Shown here in pieces: positions 55,884 to 64,000 of a DNA stretch of 64,000 bases. A model generated the notes under the pieces. The model was not told where the DNA came from and did no database searches. It worked only from the letters and a program-made list of their open reading frames with translations. Position 1 is the first letter of the stretch; the number at the start of each line of letters is the position of its first letter. Source of the DNA: Nectonema munidae (lineage: Eukaryota; Nematomorpha; Nectonematoida; Nectonematidae); the NCBI GenBank assembly GCA_030549495.1, contig JAUIRK010000898.1:1364001-1428000 (forward strand), given 5' to 3'. The translations under genes were made by a program, and so were the position numbers.

Positions 55884-56444
55884 AGTTGTAGGTAAAAATG
55901 TCTCCAGAGAAAATGCCCCAATTAAAAAGTAGGAAAAAATGCCCCCTAATTTTTGATTTTAAGGATTTTTTTAATTATATAAATATTTTTATTTGGTACC
56001 GTTTTGAAAGGCTAAATTTCTAAAATTTCTTAATCTATAGGGTTTTTTCTTTATAAAGTTCTTGAAAACAATAGCAAAGGTGCAGATTTGTGGGAATGTG
56101 TTCTTAAAATCAGTTAAAACACAAATTATATTTAGAAAGTGTTCTGATACACACAAAGTCCAAAAATATTTGCTGTTTTATAAAAAAAATTTGTATTTAA
56201 AAAATTGCCATATGCTGAGTTTTTTAGTTTACTTTAATTAAATTTTAAATGTTTTAGATGAAAAGTTAACTTTTTGTTTTTTTTACAAAAAATCTTTATT
56301 TAACATATCTTTTTTAAAAATTTTTTTTTTAATTTTTTGTGTTGGGGCATTTTTCCCAATTTTAAATTGGGGAATTTTTTCGGGGGCATTTTTTCCTACT
56401 TTTTAATTCGGGCAATTTTTTCAGCGCATTTTTTCTACGCACCA
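55884..56444. mobile_element. Nested 561-bp MITE (copy 2 counterpart)
   Basis: Flanked by TATTCGAT at 55876-55883 and 56445-56452. The inverted ends contain AATTAAAAAGTAGG. It is the same insertion as 29286-29764. Confidence 0.82.
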
Positions 56445-56955
56445 TATTCGATATGCAAATTTAAAATATTTTCGCTGGAAGTATAGTATTTAAATTCACC
56501 AATTTTGTAATAAAAAAAAAGTAGTCTTATAAATTTAGGACTTAGGTATGCGCTGAATACACTCTATTTTAAAGGATTCCTTGAATATTTGGTCTCCCGT
56601 GGTATTTCCAGACCACTAATTTTGAAAATTGCAACAAAAAAATTTCGCCCCCAATAATTTTGAGGATGTGCGCCCCTGTTTTACAACTGACCACTAACTA
56701 ACGAAATAAGTAAATTGACTAACTGAACATCTAACTAACCAACTGGCACTAAGCTCTTTAAAAAACTCTAATTGTGAACTTGCGATGAAAACAATGAAAT
56801 AAAGATTTTTTTAAAAGTGTTCAATTTATTGCCTCTTTTGAAACATTCAGACGTGCAATGATAAGTTTAAAAAGCGAGTCTTACTTCAGAGGATGTGAAT
56901 ACTTTGACTTGACTAAGGGAAAGCAATTTTGAGAAGATTTTTAAAAATTCTATTT

Positions 56956-57300
56956 TTAATGCAGAATTATATATTTTTATTTATTGATGAGTCTGGGATT
57001 AACGTGCACTTAGGAAGTATGGGAAGATGGATAAGAGACACTAGAGGTTCATTTTAAAGTTTTTACAATAGGCGGTATCAACATAAGAAATCAATAGTAC
57101 TAATACTACAAATTATAAAAGGTTTTACCTAAAAAAATTAGTTGATAGATTAATGGAAAAAAGACTTGACGATAAATGCACCAATATACATGGATAATGC
57201 AAAAATCCTACTATCTACATTGTTAATCACAGATAAAAGGCTTTTTGAAACATAAAATTAAATCGTTACTCCCTCAAAATTCAGACATTGAAGTGTAGGA
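56956..57300 (+). pseudogene. Remnant of a DDE_3 (IS630/Tc1-like) transposase
   Basis: One frame gives IFLFIDESGINVHLGSMGRW from 56971, the pattern around the first catalytic Asp (FIDESGxNxH...GR). About 200 bases on, another frame gives APIYMDNAKI, the pattern around the second Asp (MDNAxxH). The part between has stops and frame changes, and the third acidic residue was not found. Confidence 0.5.
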
Positions 57301-57764
57301 AATAATGAATTAACATTACTAGCAACGATCTTTTAAGGTGGTACAGACTACAGACTGATCACGCTACGTTAGAGATTGTTTGTGCGTTCGCGTATCCTTT
57401 TCATCCCACTATTCTTCCTGGAATGGAAATTAGTTATACAGTTCATAGACCTAGATATACATCTAACTTATATCTAACTGTTTTGCTTCCATTATTCGGA
57501 AAAACAATTTGATCTAAGTGGAAGCTAGATCTTATTGCCAGAGCAGTGCCTAACTGGAAAATGTAACCTTGAGAGGAAGCAAACCAGGATAAAAAACCGG
57601 CATAAGACTGATTAAAAGAATTATGGCTTTAGCTATATATTTTCATAGAGTTAGGGTTGATTGATATTGATATCAAAGCACTTTCAGCCCCTAGGCCTAA
57701 GCTATATGCTATCATTATGCTTTAAGATGGTTAAGAACAGTTATTTGTGGTTTTAGTTTTTATG
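57301..57764. other. Spacer, nothing recognised
   Basis: May contain further decayed transposase sequence, but no motif is readable. Confidence 0.35.
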
Positions 57765-57960
57765 AATTAGGAGCCTTGGAGATTGAACCGCAGACCTTCA
57801 ACTGTTAAGCTGAGTGTACAAAGGTAAAGGTACCGTGGCGAGTTTTCATTGAGAAGGCAAAATTGCACCGCTTGTATCAGGAAATTACGCTTAATGCGGG
57901 ATTGAACCATGAATCATCAAATCCAGCATCTAACCAACCCTACTAACGCCCCCAAAATAA
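57765..57960 (-). repeat. Two tRNA-like SINE units on the minus strand
   Basis: The first (57835-57960) has GTTGGTTAGATGCTGG as A-box and CATGGTTCAATCCCGCATT as B-box, then a tail GCCTTCTCAATGAAAACTCG and GGTACCTTTACC. The second (57765-57825) has GCTTAACAGTTGAAGG and CGGTTCAATCTCC, like the unit at 12660-12722. The tail is shared with 61205-61265. Confidence 0.6.
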
Positions 57961-58316
57961 GTTGACTTGCATATTTATTTTGTTTAAGATACGATCAGAA
58001 ATGAAGAAAGTCTGTCACATTTTACAAGTATAAATAATTCACGACTCCATACCTGTCAATTCCTAGATCCAAGTACTAAATGTATTTTGAAAAAACTCAA
58101 TTCTATTTCAATTTCTATTTAAAAAGCTCAGATTTAGATTCACGACTTCATACATGTCAATTCCTAGATCCAAGTCGCAAATGTATTTTGAATAAATTTA
58201 CTTTATAACAATATGAAGATTATATAAGATGATTGGATATTTTCTATATTAGTAATCTAGTTTGGTAACATTTCGTTGCTAAAAATTTTAACTTATAATT
58301 TCGAAATTTAATTTTA
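57961..58316. other. Spacer with a ~60-base direct repeat
   Basis: CATACCTGTCAATTCCTAGA-type sequence (with TCCAAGT and AAATGTATTTTGAA) occurs at about 58051 and again at about 58150. Confidence 0.6.
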
Positions 58317-59715
58317 CACTATTAGTGCTGGGCTAAATTTGTCCGCTCAAGTGCTGGGATGCATAAAGTACCCCCCCCCCCCTCCCCTATTTTTCTCAGA
58401 TATTAATAAGTTTTTATAAATATTTTAAATGTTACATATTTTTTACCAAAATCAACGAAACCTGTCAAAAAATTGATTTATATATGACAGCTCATCTCAA
58501 AAAAAACATTTTATCTAAATAATTATATAAAGTTTTAACACATATATGCCCATTTTCAAGCATGCTGAATTCAATGGTGATATTCATTTTTTATGAAAAT
58601 CAATCACACCTGACAAAAAAATTGATTTATCTCAAAAAGAAACATTTTATCCAAATAATTATATAAAGTTTTTTACACATGTATACCCATTTTCAAGTAC
58701 GCTGTGTTTACTGGTGATATTCCTTTTTATGAAAATCAGGCAAACCTGACAAAAAATAATTTAAATATGACAGCCCATGTCAAAATTAAAATTTGTATTC
58801 TTATAAAAAGTTTTTTATACATATATACCCATTTTCAAATATGGAAAATTTAATGGCGATGTTCATTTTTTATGAAATCAATAAATCATGTAAAAAAAAA
58901 TCGATTAAACCTATAAATCAATGTCAAATATATAAACTTCAAAATAAATTCTGCTTGCAGTATTTCTCTGGTAATTATTTTCTTAATTTATTTTAATAAA
59001 CCAACTTTAGGTGTTTAATTCACTCAAAATATTTCATTTGTCAGTAAATTATGTATCTCGATAGGACCTCTAACTTTTTGGCTACAAATTCGTTATCGGC
59101 TCGTAGTCTCTACGTCATATCTTCTATACTTAACACTTAACAGTATATAATTTTGCTAGTCATTCCATGATGTTCCTTTCTTGGTAGCTCTTTTTCATTG
59201 GAAATTTATTTTCTTCAGTGTGTGGTTGAAAAAACTTTTTTAAGGATTTATTTCGAACAGATTTTTTCCTCTCTCAAAGCATCTTGATAAATTAGCTTTT
59301 TTATATCAGTATCGTGTATTTTATTATCAGAACTAAATATTTGTCAACCAATCTCAGTTCAAAGGTCTTTTTTCTGATGAATAATTCGTGATGTTCATTG
59401 TTCAATTACAAAAAGTTGTCCACCTTCTGCATCTAAAAGATTCTCTCTTTCACGCAAGAGGAAAAAGATGGACAAATTCAATTTAAATTAAAAAATATCC
59501 TAATAGTGACTAAATTCGCACATATTGGCATCTGTGCCATTTTTAATAACTCAGACCGATTGTAAATTTTCAGATTTCCTACCATTCTTAGTTAAATAAT
59601 AATTATAATCCTAGATGATAAGTTATAGATTTACAAAATTTTCATTTGTAGAAGAGAAACTTCTTTTTTTACGGTCAACATCTTTTTGGAAGCACCCAAT
59701 ATTAGATCATTACAC
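58317..59715. mobile_element. Truncated piggyBac-like element
   Basis: Starts CACTATTAGTGCTGGG after TTTA, one base off TTAA. It continues with the same subterminal block, two to three array A units (about 58440-58920) and the middle section (58930-59715), matching 50165-52470. Array B and the other end are missing. It lacks the TTAA MITE of the 50-kb copy and has a C-run near 58370. Confidence 0.75.
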
Positions 59716-59995
59716 CAAGACTAATTTGAATATAAATTTCTATTTCTATATGGATATTCAAATAAAAAACTTTTATTCTCCATATTAATAATGATTTAAA
59801 GTTTCGGTACTTTCCTGTTTTAGCTCTTTTCTGTTTCTGTCCACAAATATTCCATAAACAATTCGATAGATGAATAATTAATCGTCTAGTTAATAATAAA
59901 ATAATCTTATAAATGAACAATTTAAAATCACTCATTCGTAAACTTGGCAATGAAGAGAAATGCATCTTTATCTACAAGAGGTTAGAATCGTGTAG

Positions 59996-60256
59996 TTGAA
60001 GCGAAAATGTGCAAATGGACACTCAATGAAGTTAGTTTTTGGAGGAGGAAAGAAGAATCGTTGGCGTTGTTACAAAAGGGGCTGTAGAAAAGTGAAAGGA
60101 GTACGAACAAATAATTGGCTAGCTGCTTCATGGCTGTTTTGTGAGCATATAATTCTCTTGATTTATTCATGGGCGTATGAACTGACTTCAAGAAAATATT
60201 GCAAGAGAGAACTTGGAATGAAAAAAAAAACACAACGGTTGACTGAAACAATTACA
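59996..60256 (+). pseudogene. N-terminal fragment of a Merlin (IS1016/ISXO2-like) transposase
   Basis: An 87-codon frame with a zinc-ribbon-like start (CANGHSMKLVFGGGK), RWRCYKRGCRKVKGVR, NNWLAASWLF, IILLIYSWAYELTS and KYCKRELGM. The RWRCx(5)C...W...I-x-x-L-I-Y-x-W-A...LT...ELGM series is typical of the N-terminal region of Merlin/ISXO2-type transposases. The DDE domain is absent: the frame stops at 60257-60259, shortly before a TTAA MITE. No terminal repeats were found. Confidence 0.65.
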
Positions 60257-60287
60257 TAAGAGAGGTATGTCTTTGGAAGCTTCTCAA

Positions 60288-60393
60288 CCCATTTAAGACG
60301 AATGTTCCCAAAGGGAACGCAGACGAATTCTTACTTTAAATGGAATTAAATAGGAATTTCTAAAGTCATCTGCGTTGTTCGGTCCTAAATGGG
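60288..60393. mobile_element. 106-bp TTAA-type MITE
   Basis: Flanks TCAA (60284-60287) and TTAA (60394-60397). The ends are CCCATTTAAGACG and, in reverse, CCCATTTAGGACC. Contains ACGCAGACGAATTC. Confidence 0.82.
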
Positions 60394-60397
60394 TTAA

Positions 60398-61036
60398 ACA
60401 CCCTGTTGAGGCTTCCCGTTGAATTTATTTCTAAAGCAGCAATTGATAGCAAAAAGCTCGCTACCTTATTAAATTAATTTTAAAAATAGAGCAAATTTTT
60501 TCATTTAAATACAAATATAATCTTCATTGATTTTGCACGTTAAGATTAATTTAGAAATACTATAAAATTATATATTTTAAAAATATTCAAATAATCACTT
60601 GCTTGTTAGCAGTGTTCAGCCAATTTGAGCTTCACAGTGTTGTCATCAGCCATGTGATTTTTTTCAATCCCAAAAGGAATGACACCTCATAAATCTAAAG
60701 ATATAGCAATAAGATTAATTATCATCAAGTTTGATGCATTTTCAAATCTAAAGCTGCTTTTTATATGAATATATTATATTCAATTTCAAACATCATTTTT
60801 CTACATAGGAAGAATTGATAGCCATTGTATTTATAATTTTTGCTTTTTGTATATTTTGAGGCATTATAGAATTATAAATGTTTTTGTGATTTTCAACATA
60901 GTCACGAATAAGCTTTTCTTCAGCAGTTGTAAAGGAAAAACCATTACTTGGATATTTTAAGTATTTGCCAAAAGAAAGTTTTGCAGTTCATATTTTTTGT
61001 CTGTTTTCTAACATTTGTTAGATGTCAAATGATTAG
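60398..61036. other. Spacer, possible coding scrap on the minus strand
   Basis: Between about 60830 and 60965 the minus strand reads FSFTTAEEKLIRDYVENHK and YNSIMPQN, which may be a piece of a transposon-linked DNA-binding domain. It is too short to call. Confidence 0.3.
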
Positions 61037-61040
61037 TTAA

Positions 61041-61156
61041 CCTTTTGTGGCTTAGTGTGACACGATTATATCAAGAAATAATAATCATCTGCTTACAATA
61101 TACAAAATTCCATTAAAAAAAGCAGATTATTCTTCAAAATTCTGGTCCTCAAAGGA
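61041..61156. mobile_element. 116-bp TTAA-flanked MITE, diverged
   Basis: TTAA at 61037-61040 and 61157-61160. The ends are CCTTTTGTGGC and, in reverse, TCCTTTGAGGACC. Size and site preference match the other TTAA MITEs but the ends differ. Confidence 0.65.
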
Positions 61157-61204
61157 TTAAATAACTTTTTTCAAACATATAATTATTAAGTTAAGCAACT
61201 TTAA

Positions 61205-61265
61205 AATTAGGTACCGCACACGATTTCATTGAGGATGCAGTTGATTAGCTTGTATCGAACCATAA
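61205..61265 (-). repeat. SINE tail fragment
   Basis: In reverse: ATGGTTCGATACAAGC, CCTCAATGAAATCGTG and CGGTACC, matching the B-box and tail of the 57835-57960 SINE. Confidence 0.55.
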
Positions 61266-61975
61266 GAAAAAAAGTTTATCCTAGAAAACAAATTAAAATC
61301 TTGTTGAATCGAAATAAGTCATCTAGATATTATTACTAACATACAACGAGGAAGACATAATAGCAGGGTTTCGAATTAAATGTTACAAGTTTTACAAAAA
61401 GATAATACACAAGATAAAATACTTATCTATGCATATAATCAATGTTAAAAACCGAAAAAAAAATAATTTTAGTAATTTCTTGTTAAAACCAAGATTGTAG
61501 AGACACAATTTGGTATCTAACAAAATTTAGAAGAGTTCCTTTAAATATTTAATTTTTTTTTAGTTTTGTAGTCAGATATATTCGTTTCAACAATATAATC
61601 ATGGTTAAACCCATAATTTTAACCAAACTAAAATGAGCAGTTTGCTTCAGTTTATAAATTACCAATAACATGTTCGTTCGAACCACCTGAAACTCACCAC
61701 TAATTATAAGTTTAAAATAAACATATGTAAATTGACTGAAAAGTTAAGGTAAAATATAAGGATTATAAGCCGAAATTTAAACAAAGAAAAAATAAAATTA
61801 GACAGACAGTGAATAAAAAAAATATAAAAAAAATTAATAAGGGACTTTTTTTAAGAGTATTTTATTTTTTATAAACAGTGTATCTCTTATAAAAATTATT
61901 TTGGCTGTTTATTTCACAGATTGCATGTATGATATATATAATAGATCTTTCATATATTTTTTTTAATAGATGTTA
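61266..61975. other. AT-rich spacer, nothing recognised
   Basis: No open frame or repeat structure of note. Confidence 0.45.
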
Positions 61976-62163
61976 TTATCAATGAATTCCAAATTCTTAA
62001 AGTTTGTGATCTGATAGGTTCGATTTTTGGTCCCTTTCTATTCATCATTTACATTAATGACATAGTCATTATTTTTCCCATTATTTGTAAACCTACAATC
62101 TTTCTTGATGATATCACTTTTTTTGATTTTTATTCATCTAAAATTGAATTAATCCTTGCCTAA
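61976..62163 (+). pseudogene. LINE reverse transcriptase fragment
   Basis: From 62017 the frame reads GSIFGPFLFIIYINDIV, then PTIFLDDITFFDFY to a stop at 62161-62163. These are the GSILGPLLF-x-I-x-INDL block and the catalytic (Y/F)xDD block of non-LTR reverse transcriptases, with Leu in place of the usual Ala before DD. Everything else of the element is missing here. Confidence 0.7.
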
Positions 62164-62703
62164 ACACTGACGGATTTAAAGTTAGGCGAAACCGGCCTAG
62201 GCCCTCCCCCTTAAAATTGCATTGCCAATTGCTTTAAATTTATCTTGATCTAATTCTTTTCATAGAATTCAAATATTATCATGATTTCTGCAACTCGTTT
62301 TTTAGATTCAATCTTTCTCTAAAGTGAGAAGCCCTAAAAAGTATTTTATGTTTCAATCGTAGTTAAGTGTGACACTTATTACTTTTATATTATCCAATTT
62401 TTTTTTGTAAATTTAATATTTAAACACGTCAAGTTTTACCATATCAATTCACTTCGCAGTTCAATGAATGAGGATCGTTTTTATGCTCTCATATATCTTT
62501 TTATTAGTTGGTTGTTTTATATTAAAAAATTGTTGGTTTTAATATTATTTTCTTGATAATAATTGCATTGTTTTATAAATCTATTTTGTCCGTAAACTTT
62601 TTATCGTTTTTTTTTAAAAGTTTTTCTTTTCTTCTATAATCTTTGTTTTTGTGCTTAAGTTTGTTTAGTAAATCTTGAGTGCTAAAATTATTTTTAAGAT
62701 TAT
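62164..62703. other. AT-rich spacer, nothing recognised
   Basis: A GGCGAAACCGGCCTAGGCC patch near 62185 resembles a decayed MITE end; nothing else stands out. Confidence 0.35.
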
Positions 62704-63680
62704 GCGCCTGAAGAAGTTATTTCCCAGCTCAAGTGATACTATTGTAAGCACAATCTAAAAAGTTATTAGCGGAGGTTGTAATGCTTTGAAAAGTCGTGAT
62801 ACAAGTAAAAAAGATTTAGTTGTTTGTGTAAACTATTTAATAAACGATTTGAAAATTATTGATGTATTGAATAGTAAGTAAGTTAAGCCTAAAAATGATT
62901 TTGATGTCATAAAAAATGATATAAAGGAAATTAAATCTAAGCTTTGTGGCAAAACTGAGCCTTTTAAAAAATTATATAGTGATATTGTCAAATCTAAGGG
63001 ATTTTCAACTCAGAAAACTATAGTTATTGATGGATCAAACTATCAACCATCTTTAAATACCAAATCTGACGCTAATAATATTTTGCATTCAAACTTAAAT
63101 GGTAATTATAACATTAATAAAGTCAAGCTAACAAAAAATAAAAAATTGTTAGTCGAAACATCTAATACTAAATCAATTGAATCAATAGAAAAAGAATTAT
63201 TAGAAAAAAATATAAAAACTCTTAGATATAATGATAGATGTCCTAAACTAGCTCTTAAACTAATCCCTAATTTTATTAAATTTGGAGATATCGAATTATT
63301 ATTAATATCTCAAAATGGTTTAGATAATCACGATATAACCTTAATCGAAAAATTTTAAGTTAACCTAAATGCTGATTATTATGAGGTGAACGTACAATTC
63401 ACATCTAAAGCTTTGGTTAAACTGTGCTCAATAAACAAAAATTGTTTAGAGTACACTTGTTATCCTGTATTACCAGTTATACCAAGCGTAATACAATGTA
63501 GTTCTTGCCTTAAGCTAGGTCATTTAAAATCTTAGTGTAAGTAAAATGCAAAATTTTGTTCCTCCTGTGGAGAGAGTGGCTATAGCTATGAAAATTGTTC
63601 GGCAAACTATATCAATTGCAAAAATTGTAGGGATAAAAATCTACCGCATGAGCACCATACTTTTTCAATAAAATGCCCTT
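62704..63680 (+). pseudogene. LINE ORF1-like protein with zinc knuckles, degenerate
   Basis: A lysine-rich, N-rich coding stretch. The longest open part is 63083-63358 (ending DITLIEKF). Farther on come CSSCLKLGHLKS, CSSCGESGYSYENC and NCKNC, a row of CCHC-type knuckles like those in ORF1 proteins of Jockey-like LINEs. It is broken in several places. It may come from the same class of element as the reverse transcriptase piece 0.5 kb upstream, but the order (RT before ORF1) means they are not one intact copy. Confidence 0.6.
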
Positions 63681-64000
63681 AAGTCTTTCAGTCCTAAAAA
63701 ATTACCTCTTAATTTTTTTTAGGAAAATTATTATAAGTAGATTGTTAGGAATTAGTTAAACATATTTTATAAATAATTTTATCAATTTTCTTTTTTATTT
63801 AAGGAAAAAAATATTTAAAAATTTTGGGTGGAATCCCACCCACCAGGTCAGAAAAGTTGAACTTTATTTGGTAAGGAAAGTATGATAGAGTATTTGTACT
63901 TTTTTTTTAAAAGATCAAAACTTAATTAATTTTATACAAAGTTTGCTTAAATAACTCCATCTACTTATTTTAAAGTATAAAATTATAAAAAGGTAATACA
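63681..64000. other. AT-rich end of window
   Basis: Nothing recognised. Confidence 0.4.

Larger units (their letters stand above)
49689..56678 (-). mobile_element. hAT-like element, copy 2, inverted and split by an insertion
   Basis: Reverse-complement match to 29045-32058 over its whole length apart from the last ~40 bases at the 49689 side and the 3.9-kb insertion at 50165-54075. The intact end at 56678 reads GGATGTGCGCCCCTG. Both nested MITEs and the SINE-like block are at matching places. Without the insertion it is about 3.1 kb. The missing end next to a hairpin suggests loss or rearrangement at that side. Confidence 0.85.

Noticed and set aside
60830-60965. FTTAEEKLIRDYVENHK coding scrap on the minus strand
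   Set aside because: Too short and without a second motif to assign; left as a note only.

Overview
The window is AT-rich animal DNA. It carries three host genes, two with many introns, in a dense bed of DNA transposons, small inverted-repeat elements (MITEs), tRNA-derived SINE-like pieces and LINE remnants. Gene content and base composition suggest an arthropod. A parasitic copepod of the sea-louse type would fit, but that is inference; nothing here proves the species.

Host genes. (1) HGS/Hrs, + strand, 5929-7839: an ESCRT-0 subunit with its coding region in one exon. (2) TAF5, + strand, at least 16827-36569: the TFIID scaffold WD40 subunit. I pieced it together from eleven exons whose splice phases all agree; the first exon or exons, with the start codon, were not found. 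(3) An SLC22-type organic ion transporter, - strand, 46746 down to 40310: ten exons in phase, 558 codons. TAF5 and the transporter are tail to tail with a dead hAT transposon between them.

Layout. 1-4.8 kb: fragment of an unclassified transposase-like gene, a GC-rich Tigger/pogo element, and a fragment of a local hAT-like repeat. 5-8 kb: HGS. 8-10.1 kb: truncated piggyBac-like element made mostly of two satellite-like arrays. 10.1-15.8 kb: transposon and LINE remnants and simple repeats. 16.8-36.6 kb: TAF5, whose introns hold two hAT-type MITEs with perfect 8-bp target duplications, TTAA-flanked MITEs, a second Tigger remnant, an antisense transposase pseudogene and a 3.0-kb hAT-like element. 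36.7-40.2 kb: decayed hAT element. 40.3-46.7 kb: SLC22 gene. 46.8-49.6 kb: nothing recognised. 49.7-56.7 kb: inverted second copy of the 3.0-kb hAT-like element, split by a 3.9-kb TTAA-flanked piggyBac-like element that itself carries a small TTAA MITE. 56.7-64 kb: remnants of a DDE transposase, SINEs, another piggyBac-like fragment, a Merlin-like fragment and LINE pieces.

The most notable structure is the nested transposon system: a hAT-like element in two inverted copies that share two older inserted MITEs, one copy later split by a piggyBac-like element with two different internal tandem arrays. Related arrays occur in three places in the window. No LTR retrovirus, Polinton, CRISPR array or functional RNA gene was recognised.
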